DNA of 64,000 nt from Ferrimonas pelagia (lineage in GTDB: Bacteria > Pseudomonadota > Gammaproteobacteria > Enterobacterales > Shewanellaceae). Of this stretch, positions 16,326 through 25,400 are shown in pieces. The stretch covers positions 1 to 64,000 of the forward strand of contig NZ_BAABJZ010000002.1 of NCBI RefSeq assembly GCF_039543565.1. Reading direction: 5' to 3'. Position 1 is the first letter of the stretch; each line of letters begins with the position of its first letter. Made by a program: the position numbers and the translations under genes. The notes beneath the pieces were generated by a model, which worked only from the letters and a program-made list of their open reading frames with translations, was not told the DNA's origin and ran no database searches.

Positions 16326-17516
16326 ATGTCTTCGACGTTTCGAATTCACAGCACCGCGATTGCGGTTGCTGCCCTGATGGGCACCGCATTTTCTGCTCAG
16401 GCAAACCTGACCAACCCTGAGATCAGCCTGGTACTTGATGGGCATTATCAGTCTGGCGAACGGGCGCTGGGCGAGCGCGAAGAGGGCTTCGCCCTGGGCC
16501 ACACCGAGCTGGCGATCTCCGCTGCGGTGGACGACAAGTTTTACGGCAAACTCACCACGGTGCTGGAAAGCCATGAGGGCGAGATCGAAGTGGGGCTGGA
16601 AGAGGCCTTTATTCAAACCTTGGCCATGCCTTGGGCTCTGTCGGTGCGCGCCGGCCGGTTTTTGTCGGAGATCGGCTATCTGAACAACCAGCATCTGCAC
16701 AGTGATGCCTTTGTTGAGCGGCCCGCGGCCTATCGGGCGTTTCTTGGCGGTCACTATTTTGATGACGGCATTCGGCTCAACTGGATCGCGCCGACCGACA
16801 CCTATTGGGAATTAGGCACAGAGGTGTTTGGTGGCGATCCGTTGCAGGCCGAAGGGCTGGATCACGCTGAAACCGTCGGGGTGTACCACCTGTACAGCAA
16901 GTGGGGCGGCGATATCGGCTTAGCGCACAGCTGGCAGGCGGGGATCTCCTGGTTGCGTAACGAGAACGGTCAGGGCGGAGTGCATGAGGAGCACGCTGAG
17001 GACCTGTTGGACGATCATGACCATGATCACAGCCATGGTGCTGAGTTTACCGGGCGGGATCTGTTTAACGTCTCAGCGGTATACAAATGGGCACCAGGCG
17101 GTAACTACAAATACAATCACCTGACGATCAGTGCCGAATACTTTTATCTGGATTCGCCGTTTGCCGGTGAGGAGCATGACCATGATCACCACGCCTTGGC
17201 TGAGGAGGCGGGGGCGGACTACTTTGACGGTTGGTATGTCTCCGGGGTGTATCAGATCAGCCCTTCTTGGTCGGCGGGTTTGCGCTATGGCCAGATGAGC
17301 GCCGGGCTGATGGAAGCGCACGGCGATCACAGCCATTATCACCCTGCCGACATCAAGGAAACCGAGGCCATGCTAGCCTGGCATCCAAGTCACTTCTCCA
17401 CCGTGCGTCTGCAGTACAGCCATCAGGATGTGCATGGGCTGGATCATGCCGATGATCACCAATTCACGCTGCAATATGTGATGACCTTGGGAGCCCACGA
17501 TGCGCACCAGTTTTAA
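16326..17516 (+). CDS. His-rich outer-membrane beta-barrel protein, putative zinc uptake
   Basis: A 396-residue exported protein. The signal peptide ends ...FSAQA around residue 26, and alternating hydrophobic strands rich in aromatic residues are typical of a porin-like outer-membrane barrel. No TonB box or plug domain was seen. Four His/Asp-rich loops stand out: DDHDHDHSHG, EEHDHDHHA, HGDHSHYHP and HGLDHADDH, which look like surface or periplasmic metal-binding loops. Its last 17 bases overlap the start of a ZnuA-type binding protein gene, so a role in passing Zn2+ (or another divalent metal) across the outer membrane is inferred. AGGAAAG precedes the ATG. Confidence 0.75.
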   Translation: MSSTFRIHSTAIAVAALMGTAFSAQANLTNPEISLVLDGHYQSGERALGEREEGFALGHTELAISAAVDDKFYGKLTTVLESHEGEIEVGLEEAFIQTLAMPWALSVRAGRFLSEIGYLNNQHLHSDAFVERPAAYRAFLGGHYFDDGIRLNWIAPTDTYWELGTEVFGGDPLQAEGLDHAETVGVYHLYSKWGGDIGLAHSWQAGISWLRNENGQGGVHEEHAEDLLDDHDHDHSHGAEFTGRDLFNVSAVYKWAPGGNYKYNHLTISAEYFYLDSPFAGEEHDHDHHALAEEAGADYFDGWYVSGVYQISPSWSAGLRYGQMSAGLMEAHGDHSHYHPADIKETEAMLAWHPSHFSTVRLQYSHQDVHGLDHADDHQFTLQYVMTLGAHDAHQF

Positions 17517-18399
17517 GCGGCTTTTTGCGTGCTGTGCCTTGCTGCTGGCGCCCAATGCTTGGGCGCTGAACCTGTTCGCCTGTGAGCCGGAATACGCGGC
17601 GCTGGCGCAGGAGCTGGCGCCCGAGGCGCGGATCTTCAGTGCCACCACGGCGCTGCAGGATCCCCATCAGATCCAAGCCCGGCCCAGTTTGATCGCTCAG
17701 ATGCGGCGGGCGGATCTGGCGATCTGTGCCGGCGCTGAGTTGGAGGTGGGTTGGTTGCCTATGCTGCAGATGAAGGCCAACAATCCCAAGGTGCGGGATG
17801 GCCTGCCGGGCATGTTCTATGCGGCCGAGCAGGTGGACACCTTGGATCGGCTCGATAGCGTCAGTCGCGATATGGGCGATGTGCACGCCGAAGGGAATCC
17901 GCACCTGCATTTCTCGCCACAGCGGCTGCTGCGGGTGGCGCAGGTATTAACCGAGCGCCTGGCGCAGTTAGATCCAACCAATGCTGAGCACTACCGGGCG
18001 AATTTCGACGATTTCAGTGCCCGTTGGTTGACGGCCATCCCCGTCTGGGAGGCAAAAGCGGCGCCGTTGCACGGGCAGGCGGTGATCGCCTATCACTCCA
18101 GTTTCCGCTATCTGTTTGATTGGCTCGGCGTCGAGCAGGCGGGAGATCTGGAGCCCAAGCCGGGCTTGCCGCCGAGTACGGCCCATCTGGCTGGGCTGCT
18201 GGCACTGACGGAGCAGCAAACCATCATGGCGGTGGTGCATGCGGGCTATCAGGATCGCCGCGGGGCGCAGTGGCTGGCGCAGCGGGCCGAGTTGCCCGTG
18301 GTGCGCTTGCCGTTTTCGACCGGCCAGGAGGGGATCGACAGCCTGTTTGCGCTGTACGATGCGGTGTTGGAGCCGTTGTTGGCACACGTGGGGGAATGA
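17500..18399 (+). CDS. Metal ABC transporter substrate-binding protein (ZnuA-like)
   Basis: A cluster 9 (ZnuA/TroA) binding protein of 299 residues with a signal peptide (MRTSFKRLFACCALLLAPNAWA). Candidate metal ligands are the His in DPHQIQARPS, the His pair in GNPHLHFSP and the His in AYHSSFRYLFDWLG, the usual three-histidine set plus a C-terminal acidic residue. The long His-rich loop of E. coli ZnuA is missing, and the neighbouring barrel protein carries such loops instead. It overlaps both the upstream barrel gene and the downstream permease gene. Confidence 0.88.
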   Translation: MRTSFKRLFACCALLLAPNAWALNLFACEPEYAALAQELAPEARIFSATTALQDPHQIQARPSLIAQMRRADLAICAGAELEVGWLPMLQMKANNPKVRDGLPGMFYAAEQVDTLDRLDSVSRDMGDVHAEGNPHLHFSPQRLLRVAQVLTERLAQLDPTNAEHYRANFDDFSARWLTAIPVWEAKAAPLHGQAVIAYHSSFRYLFDWLGVEQAGDLEPKPGLPPSTAHLAGLLALTEQQTIMAVVHAGYQDRRGAQWLAQRAELPVVRLPFSTGQEGIDSLFALYDAVLEPLLAHVGE

Positions 18400-19178
18400 T
18401 GGATCTGACTTTGCTCACCATTTTAGCGCCTGCCTTGGCGGCAGGACTGTTGGTGCTGTCGACGCACGTCGTGCTGGGCCGTCAGGTGCTGAAACGCGGG
18501 ATCATCTTTATTGATCTGGCGATCGCTCAGATCGCGGCGCTGGGTGCCGTGCTGGTACACACCCGGCATTGGCTGCACGATGCCGATGGCCATCAGCACC
18601 TATTGGGGCTGGATTACCTGGTGCCGGCTCTGTTCGCGTTGGGCGGGGCGGCGCTGATCGCCCTGCTGGAGCGCCGCTTTAAGGCGGAGCTGGAGGCGTT
18701 GATCGGTTGCCTGTATGTGCTCAGTGCGGTGGCCGCAATGTTGTTATTGGCAGGGGATCCCCACGGTGGCGAGCTGCTCAAGCAGTTGTTATCCGGTCAG
18801 ATCCTCTGGACCGATTGGCCGAGTCTGGTGGGCCCGGTGCTGATCACGGTGCTCTGCTTAGGTTTGTTGCTTTGGCGCCCAGACGTGTTGGAAGGCCCTT
18901 TGTTCTACGTGCTGTTTGCCCTAGTGATCACCTTTTCGGTGCAACTGGTGGGGGTCTATCTGGTGTTTTCCAGCTTGATCCTGCCCGCTCTGGCGGTGAA
19001 CCGCATGTCTGGCAAGTCTGCGCTGTTTTGGGGCTATGGCGTGGGCGTATTAGGTTATGCCAGTGGCCTGTGGCTGTCGGCGGGGCTTGATCTGCCCTCT
19101 GGGGCGACCATCGTCTGTACCCTGAGCTTGGCAGCGGTGTTGGTGCGGGTGAGTGTCCGGGGGCAAGGCTCGCGCTAA
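18399..19178 (+). CDS. Metal ABC transporter permease (ZnuB-like, ABC-3 family)
   Basis: A 259-residue inner-membrane permease with about eight TM helices, of the ABC-3 family that imports Zn2+ or Mn2+. The typical cytoplasmic coupling region follows IIFIDLAIAQIAALGAV, and the C-terminal GVYLVFSSLILPALAVNR segment is characteristic. Two consecutive ATG codons overlap the binding-protein stop; the second is used because GGGGA spacing is better. No ATPase gene follows, and a hairpin and a convergent bfr gene close the cluster, so the nucleotide-binding subunit must be encoded elsewhere. Confidence 0.88.
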   Translation: MDLTLLTILAPALAAGLLVLSTHVVLGRQVLKRGIIFIDLAIAQIAALGAVLVHTRHWLHDADGHQHLLGLDYLVPALFALGGAALIALLERRFKAELEALIGCLYVLSAVAAMLLLAGDPHGGELLKQLLSGQILWTDWPSLVGPVLITVLCLGLLLWRPDVLEGPLFYVLFALVITFSVQLVGVYLVFSSLILPALAVNRMSGKSALFWGYGVGVLGYASGLWLSAGLDLPSGATIVCTLSLAAVLVRVSVRGQGSR

Positions 19179-19201
19179 GAGCACAGATGGAGGAATGCAT
19201 A

Positions 19202-19223
19202 AAGGGGCGCTTCGGCGCCCCTT
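19202..19223. terminator. Hairpin between the metal permease gene and bfr
   Basis: AAGGGGCGC-TTCG-GCGCCCCTT separates convergent genes. T-rich sequence follows it on the minus strand only, so it is best read as the bfr terminator. Confidence 0.7.
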
Positions 19224-19245
19224 CGTCGTGTAGCGGGTAAAAGGC

Positions 19246-19725
19246 TTAATCCGCTTCTGCGATCATCTGCGCCTGCTGATAATTTTGAATGCCGACCTTA
19301 TCGATCAACTCGAGCTGGGTTTCCAGCCAATCGACGTGCTCCTCTTCGTCTTCGAGAATGTCTTGGCACAGATCCCGGCTGACAAAATCTCTTATCGTCT
19401 CGAAGTAGGCGATCGCCTCGCGCAGATCAGGGATCGCGTCCATCTCCAGCGCCAGATCGCAGGTCAGCATCTCCTGAGTGTGTTCACCGATCCTTAGCTT
19501 GCCCAGACTCTGCAGGTTGGGCAGCCCTTCCAGAAACAGGATCCGCTCGATCAGCTTATCGGCGTGATTCATCTCATCGATGGATTCGTGGTACTCCTTA
19601 TCGGCGATGCGATGCAGACCCCAGTCTTTGTACATGCGGGCGTGGAGGAAGTACTGATTGATGGCGATGAGTTCGTTGCCGAGCACCTTGTTGAGAAAGG
19701 CGATGACCTTGGGATCCGCTTTCAT
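19246..19725 (-). CDS. bfr: Bacterioferritin
   Basis: A 24-mer haem-containing iron store of 159 residues. The ferroxidase residues Glu18, Glu51 and His54 and the haem ligand Met52 (in SIDEMNHADKLIERI) are all present, so this is a full catalytic bacterioferritin. It lies downstream of the ferredoxin gene bfd on the same strand, with a 110-base gap. The pair stores and releases iron. Confidence 0.97.
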   Translation of the reverse strand: MKADPKVIAFLNKVLGNELIAINQYFLHARMYKDWGLHRIADKEYHESIDEMNHADKLIERILFLEGLPNLQSLGKLRIGEHTQEMLTCDLALEMDAIPDLREAIAYFETIRDFVSRDLCQDILEDEEEHVDWLETQLELIDKVGIQNYQQAQMIAEAD

Positions 19726-19836
19726 GGCGTCGTTTCCTTAGCGACTGAATTTCACTAAGCGTGGCAAAAAAGCGTCAACGTGCAACTGCCCGCGAGGGAA
19801 AACGGCTCGTGCGCATAGGGGGGCGCTGTGGATCGG

Positions 19837-20028
19837 CTAGGCGACTTCGTAGTAATTCGGCGTCACATCCAATTGCTGTTGCATGATCTCCAAGGTGGTC
19901 TTGATGCACTTGCCGCACTGGGTGCCGACATTGAGTTTGGCTTGCAGCGTTTTCAGATCGGTCGCGCCCTCGGCTACCACCTGTTTTACCTGCTTATCGG
20001 TCACGCCGAAGCACACACATACGTACAT
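19837..20028 (-). CDS. bfd: Bacterioferritin-associated ferredoxin
   Basis: A 63-residue [2Fe-2S] protein that reduces and mobilises iron from bacterioferritin. The cluster ligands Cys4, Cys6, Cys38 and Cys41 are in place (MYVCVCFGVT and GTQCGKC). It is usually induced by iron starvation, which fits a strong Fur box 50-60 bases upstream of its start. Confidence 0.95.
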   Translation of the reverse strand: MYVCVCFGVTDKQVKQVVAEGATDLKTLQAKLNVGTQCGKCIKTTLEIMQQQLDVTPNYYEVA

Positions 20029-20076
20029 CGTTGGGTCTCGCTGTTGATTGAACTTAACGTTGCGCTGAATTGTGAA

Positions 20077-20091
20077 TGGTAATGATTCTCA
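20077..20091. promoter_or_regulatory. Fur box between bfd and the DUF6494 gene
   Basis: TGGTAAT-G-ATTCTCA matches the 7-1-7 Fur consensus at 12 of 14 positions. It lies 49 bases upstream of the minus-strand bfd ATG and about 100 bases upstream of the plus-strand gene. It is expected to repress bfd when iron is plentiful. Confidence 0.75.
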
Positions 20092-20192
20092 TGTCCAATG
20101 ACATTATGCAAGGAAGACTCGGTTTTTCTACCCAATGGGTTATAAAAAAGGGTGAGCATTATCACGTCGATAGTGCATTAGGAGATGGAAAG

Positions 20193-20402
20193 ATGGATCA
20201 GGAGCAGATGAACAACAGCATTCGCCGTTTTCTCAAGCAGGTGGGGATCCAGTCACACCAGGAGCTGGAGCAGTTACTGCAGGACGCGGCTCGGGCTGGC
20301 ACCTTGGGCGAGGCACCGCTGCCGGTGGAGATGACCTTATCGGTACCGTCGCTGGGTTTTAGTCATAGGATCGCCGCCAAACTGGAGCTTGGCGACGATT
20401 GA
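20193..20402 (+). CDS. DUF6494-like small protein
   Basis: A 69-residue cytosolic protein (start MDQEQMNNSIRRFLKQVG) with the family pattern: Asn-Met-Ser-Ile-Arg-like helix, a helix-rich QLLQDA segment and a C-terminal strand pair with Met-Thr-Leu and Lys-Leu-Glu-Leu. The family has no known function. The longer upstream frame is not credible because GGAG lies eight bases before this ATG. It is divergent from bfd across the Fur box, so iron control is possible. Confidence 0.7.
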   Translation: MDQEQMNNSIRRFLKQVGIQSHQELEQLLQDAARAGTLGEAPLPVEMTLSVPSLGFSHRIAAKLELGDD

Positions 20403-20416
20403 GCCGCTCAGGCCAC

Positions 20417-21319
20417 TCAGTAGCCTTGGGTGAAGTCGACGAGGTGCTGTAGGCGCTCGCTACGCTCAAACCGACGCAGGTTGTCGACAAAGAGGCGGAC
20501 AACCTGCTCTGGAAAGCTGGTCGCGGCGACATGGGGGGTGAGGCTCACCTGCGGGTGCTGCCACAGCGGGGAATCCTGTGGCAGCGGCTCGCTTTCGAAC
20601 ACATCCAGTACGGCATGCGCCAATTGACCCGCATCGAGGCGGGCCAGCAAGGCATCAATATCCAACACCGAGCCACGGCCCACGTTGATCAGTGTGGCGT
20701 GGCTCGGCAGCGCAGCGAGGGTCTTGGCGTTAAGCAGGTGATGGCTTTGTGGCGTGCTGGGCAGCACCGACACCAACACATCGGCCAGTGCCAGGGCATG
20801 GTTGAGATCCGGTAGGGCGACGATCCGCTCAAACCCGTCGACGGCGTGACCGCGGCGATTGACCCCGATGATCCGCATACCAAACGCGGCGGCAACGCTG
20901 GCGATATGGCGGGCGATATCGCCGGTGCCCAGTAACACCAGGGTTTGTCCCTGTAAGGAGCCGTAGCTGTGCGGTTGCCAGAGGTGTTGCTCTTGCTGCG
21001 TGGCGTAACGGGGCAGGTGACGCAGGCGTGACAACAGATGGGCAAACACATACTGAGCCATCAGTGGGCCGAAGATCCCGCGAACATTGGTTAATTGATA
21101 GTCTTTGGCCAGATCCGCCGCCATCAAGGGTTCAATGCCGGCGTAGGTGCTGGCCAGCCATTGGGGCTTGCTCCCTTGCCGCAATGCCTCTGCGGCGAGT
21201 GCGGGCTCTGCCAGCCAGATAGGCGCTTCAGACGGTGTGGCGAGCTGGGTGATCCCGGCAGTCTCGAGCAGTGCAGCAAAGCGGTCGTTGTGGTGGGTCA
21301 GTAGCGCGATCGGGATCAT
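20417..21319 (-). CDS. D-2-hydroxyacid dehydrogenase (GhrA-like)
   Basis: A 300-residue NAD(P)-dependent oxidoreductase of the D-isomer 2-hydroxyacid dehydrogenase family. The Rossmann motif is VLLGTGDIARHIASVAAAFG, the catalytic Arg lies in NVGRGSVLD, the Glu in VFESEPLP and the His in LTPHVAATS. It probably reduces glyoxylate, hydroxypyruvate or a related 2-oxoacid, but the substrate is not shown by the sequence. The start at MIPIALL is preferred, with GGAAG eight bases upstream. Confidence 0.88.
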   Translation of the reverse strand: MIPIALLTHHNDRFAALLETAGITQLATPSEAPIWLAEPALAAEALRQGSKPQWLASTYAGIEPLMAADLAKDYQLTNVRGIFGPLMAQYVFAHLLSRLRHLPRYATQQEQHLWQPHSYGSLQGQTLVLLGTGDIARHIASVAAAFGMRIIGVNRRGHAVDGFERIVALPDLNHALALADVLVSVLPSTPQSHHLLNAKTLAALPSHATLINVGRGSVLDIDALLARLDAGQLAHAVLDVFESEPLPQDSPLWQHPQVSLTPHVAATSFPEQVVRLFVDNLRRFERSERLQHLVDFTQGY

Positions 21320-21384
21320 GTTTGAGCTTCCAAGGCATTGGGTCGCTGTTACCATACGTCTCTGTTGTATCGAAGGAAAGACGT

Positions 21385-21717
21385 ATGAATTGGCTGCTTG
21401 ATATGGTCCATCTATTGGGGCGCTCGCTGTATCCCTATCTGACGGATATCTCCGTTGCCTTACTGGCCTGCGTGTTGGTGGTGATCAGCCCAGATCTGCA
21501 GCGGGCGATCCGGCGCCGGATCATCACCTGGCCGTTTCCGGCCCGAACCGGGGTGTTTATCCTGCTGGTGGCGTTTGGCTACGGCATGGTGATCACTAAG
21601 CTGTCGCCCTACCTGGCCAGTCAATTGGCGCAGCTGCCGCCCAATTGGCTGCTGTTGGTGGTGAGCTTGAGCTTTGTCGTTATCGGCCTGTGGGCGGAGC
21701 GCCATCGTCAGATGTAA
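21385..21717 (+). CDS. DUF3392 family inner-membrane protein
   Basis: A 110-residue membrane protein with three TM segments (ISVALLACVLVVISPDL, TGVFILLVAFGYGMVITK, NWLLLVVSLSFVVIGLW). Layout and length fit DUF3392, a family of unknown function found in Alteromonadales and Vibrionales. AAGGAAAG precedes the ATG. It is divergent from the dehydrogenase gene and convergent with the phosphodiesterase gene. Confidence 0.8.
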   Translation: MNWLLDMVHLLGRSLYPYLTDISVALLACVLVVISPDLQRAIRRRIITWPFPARTGVFILLVAFGYGMVITKLSPYLASQLAQLPPNWLLLVVSLSFVVIGLWAERHRQM

Positions 21718-21734
21718 TGGCGCCGCGGGCGTGT

Positions 21735-22457
21735 CTATTGCCAGACTTGGCCTGGCTGATGGCGCGGTGCATTGAGTCTGGCTCGGCTGCGGCCGGGGTA
21801 ATTGCTGAAGATCCCGTCGACGCCCAAGGCGTCGAGACGCAGCAGATCCGGCGCGTGATCGACGGTATAGACGTAGATCTTCAGGCCGCGGGCTTTGGCG
21901 TCGGCGATGAAGGCGGGATCGGCAAAGTCCACGTCCATATGCACCGAGAAGGCCCCAAGCGCCGTAGCAAATTCGGCGTAGTTCAGTGGGCAACAGGCGG
22001 TCAGGGCGCCGATCTTCAGTGCTGGCCGTTGCCGCTTGAGTTGCGCCAACATCGGGTGATGGAACGAGGAGATCAGAAACTGCTCAGGGCGGTAGCCAAG
22101 CTCGGCTTCGGCGCGCTGCAGCAGCGCCAGCAGGGGCTCTACTGTGCCCATGCCTTTCAATTCGATGTTGAGATCGCACCGCCCACCAATACGTTCGAGC
22201 ACCTGCCACAGGGTCGGGACGCGTTGACCCTCGCCCGCATCCAGTGTGCTCAGCACATCGAGGCTGCTGTCGCTGAGCAAACCGCTGCCGCTGGTGGTCT
22301 TATTCAGGTAACGGTCGTGCAGCACCACCAGGGTTCCTTCCAGCTGATGCACATCCAATTCGATGGCACAGGCGTCCTGCTCGATGGCCAAGTCCATGGC
22401 CGTTAGGGTGTTTTCTGGCGCCTCGCCGGAGGCACCACGGTGAGCAATAATGCGCAT
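21735..22457 (-). CDS. Glycerophosphodiester phosphodiesterase (cytosolic, UgpQ-like)
   Basis: A 240-residue TIM-barrel enzyme that cleaves glycerophosphodiesters to glycerol-3-phosphate and an alcohol. Catalytic residues are visible in IIAHRGASGEAPENTL (His, Arg, Glu) and IELDVHQLEGTLVVLHD (Glu, Asp, His). It has no signal peptide, so it acts in the cytoplasm like UgpQ rather than periplasmic GlpQ. It lies 14 bases downstream of mscM and is likely its operon partner. The ATG used is preceded by GAGG; an in-frame GTG lies two codons upstream. Confidence 0.9.
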   Translation of the reverse strand: MRIIAHRGASGEAPENTLTAMDLAIEQDACAIELDVHQLEGTLVVLHDRYLNKTTSGSGLLSDSSLDVLSTLDAGEGQRVPTLWQVLERIGGRCDLNIELKGMGTVEPLLALLQRAEAELGYRPEQFLISSFHHPMLAQLKRQRPALKIGALTACCPLNYAEFATALGAFSVHMDVDFADPAFIADAKARGLKIYVYTVDHAPDLLRLDALGVDGIFSNYPGRSRARLNAPRHQPGQVWQ

Positions 22458-22471
22458 ACGCACTTCCTCGA

Positions 22472-25400
22472 TTAGTTGCGGATCAGGCCCGAGTCTCTGC
22501 TGTCATGGTTTTGTGCCATGTGCATCTCCATCTGAGGGTAGGCCAGCACGATCCCCTTGGCGCGGAACTTGGCGGTGATCCGCATATGCAGATCATGCCG
22601 CAGCGGCCAGCGTTTGCCCATCTCGTCGGCGTAAGCACGGACCTCGAAGTCCTGCGTATGGCTGCCAAAACCGCCGAAGAAGATCTCCGGCTCGGGTTGG
22701 CTCAGGGCCAGCGGCGACTCCTGTACAGCTTGATGCAGAACCGCCTCGACCAGTGCTGGATCTGAGTCTCGCGCGACCGAGACCTTGAGGATCACCCGGG
22801 TGATCGCATCGGACAGCGACCAGTTGACCAACTGCTCGGTAATGAAGGCTTTGTTGGGCACGATGATCTCTTTGCGATCCCAATCGACGATGGTGGTCGC
22901 GCGGATCTGGATCTTGGAGACGGTGCCGGTCAGATCGCGGATGGTGACCGTATCCCCGATCCGGATCGGCTTCTCAAACAGGATGATCAGGCCGGAGATA
23001 AAGTTGGCGAAGATCTCCTGCAGGCCAAAGCCCAGGCCGACGGTCAGCGCGGCGATCAGCCACTGCATCTTGCTCCAAGCCAGACCGAGGGTGGAGAAGG
23101 TGGCGAAGACGCCGATCGTATAGACCAGATATTTGCTGACGGTGGAGATCGCAAAGCCGGTGCCTGGCGTCAGATCCAGCCGCTGCAACAGCATCAGCTC
23201 AAGCAGGCCGGGCAGGTTACGGGCGATCATCCCGGTGAAGACGGCGATCATCAATGCCGCTGCCAGTGACATCAGGGTGATGGGTACGGCTTGCTCGACG
23301 TTATCGACAAACTGGGTGCTGGAATAGAGGGTGATCCCTTCCAGGAAGCTGAATACGGCCGGGTGGGTTTGGCTCCAGAGCCCCAATAGGGTCAAGGCAA
23401 ACGCGAGGATCATCAGGCTGCGCACCAGGCTCAAGGATTGGGTTGAGATGGTGTCCAGATCCAGCTGTGGATCGTCCAGACCATCGACCAGGCCCTCGGC
23501 ACTGGTGCTGGCGCTGCTGATCCCTTCGGCCTTCTCTTTTTCCCGCTGCGCCAGTACTTCCGCCCGGCGCGCTTTGGCCAGTTCGAACTGCAGGCGTCGC
23601 CGCTCGATCAGCATCCAACGCTTGACCATCAGGTACCCCAACAGGAAGGAGATCCCGACAGCGACCGTGATCAAGGCCTGGCTGAGCAGTTGGTGGCTGC
23701 TGTAGTAGTAGCCTCGCCACGCGAGGACCAAGGTGATCAGAGGCAGGCCGATCAGCACCAGCCAGATCAGCCGCTCGATGAAGCGCCGGTTGAGATCGGT
23801 TTTGCTGTGGTGGCGGTGATACTCCAGAGCAAAGCGCGATAGGCGGCGGAAGCTGTAGGCCACCAGCAAACAGAGGAAGACAAAGGCGATCCGGCCCAGG
23901 CTGTTGCTGAGCAGGGCCAGATCCAACTCGACGGTAAAGGCCACGATGGCCAGCAGGGGCGCAGCGAACAGGCATATCTTGCCGAGAAAGCGGCGCAGAT
24001 GGGCAACCAGGGGAGGGTGGCGACGGAAGTGCGCCACCATCAAGCCATCTTCATGGGTCAGCTGGCGGATCGACCAGTAGAGCTGGAACACCAAGGTGGC
24101 AGACAGCACACCGTGCCCTAACGCGTGGGTGAATTCTGGGCCGGGTCCGAAGCGCAAAATGGCGCCGGCGAACCAGAGTGGCAGCGGCAACAGCAGGCTG
24201 TAGCCCAGTCCGATCAGTAGGGCTTTGACCGAGGCGCTGAATCGATCTTGGGTTACGTTACCGACGTAGCGTGCCTGTGCTTTGCGCAGTCGAGCGTAAG
24301 GGCCCTTGAGCAGATCCAGCGTGACGAGGATCAGCACCACTAACGCCAGCCACAGTGACCAAGGGCCCGCATTGAGTTGGTGGCTCTGGCGCAGATCGGC
24401 GCGACGCTGGGGATCCATCAGCCAACTGAGACTGAGGCCGACCTCTGACAGGGTTGATGAGGTTATCGGGCGTGCGTTGGGCAGCCAAAACAGGTACTCG
24501 GTGATCAGCCGTTCAAAGCGGTCATTGTGTTTGGAGAGTTGCTCTTGCTGCAGTTTGAGGCGGCTGAGCTCCACCACGAGCTGTTCGTGTGCTTCGACCA
24601 ACTGCTCCAACAACTGCGCTTGGCGCTGCCATAAGGGCTGTTGCGCGGCGTCAATGTTGGGCGAGGCCAGATTACGCTGAAGCTGTTCCAACTGATGTTC
24701 GTAGTCGTACCGTTGCAATCGGGTTTTGCTGAGGAAACTGGCAGCGTCCTGGCCCCGCTCGCCTCTTTGTAAGGCATTGAGACGGCGGATCAATGATTCA
24801 CCAAAGGCGGCACTGGCTCCGCCCCACTCCAGTTGCTCCTGAATGTCGCGATAGTCGGAGGATTGGGTTTGATAGCGTTGCTCGGCCTGGATCAACGCCT
24901 GGCTGGTGGCTTCCAGGTGGCCATTGATCTCACCTAGGGCGCGGGCCAGTGCGGCGTTGGTTTCGCTCAGGTGGCTCAGGCTGGGATCTTGATTGGAGTG
25001 GTTGCGCTGATCGGGGTTGTCGCTGATCGCCGCTTCGCTGGCCGCCCGGCGCTTCTGACTGGTGGCTTGATTGAGCCGGGTCAAGCGCAACTCAAAGGTC
25101 GCCAGTTGGCTTTGAACCAGGCGCTGACGCAGCTGGATAAGCTGCAGCTGCAGGGGCTGGGCACGCTGCTCCAGCTGCACTGTGGTGACCAAAGCTGCGT
25201 AGTAATCCTGCCGCGCCTGCAACGGGGCCGTGCGATTGGACTCGGCGCGAGCCAGACGCAGCTGCAGGTTGGCCTGCTGCTCGATCTCGGCGAGCTGGCC
25301 CAAGCGGTTGCGTGTGCTTTGTTGCAGCTCAGCGAGTGATTCTGCACTGGATTTTAGCTCTTGCAGCTGCAGGTGAACCCAAGACGTTTGCTGGGTCAAG

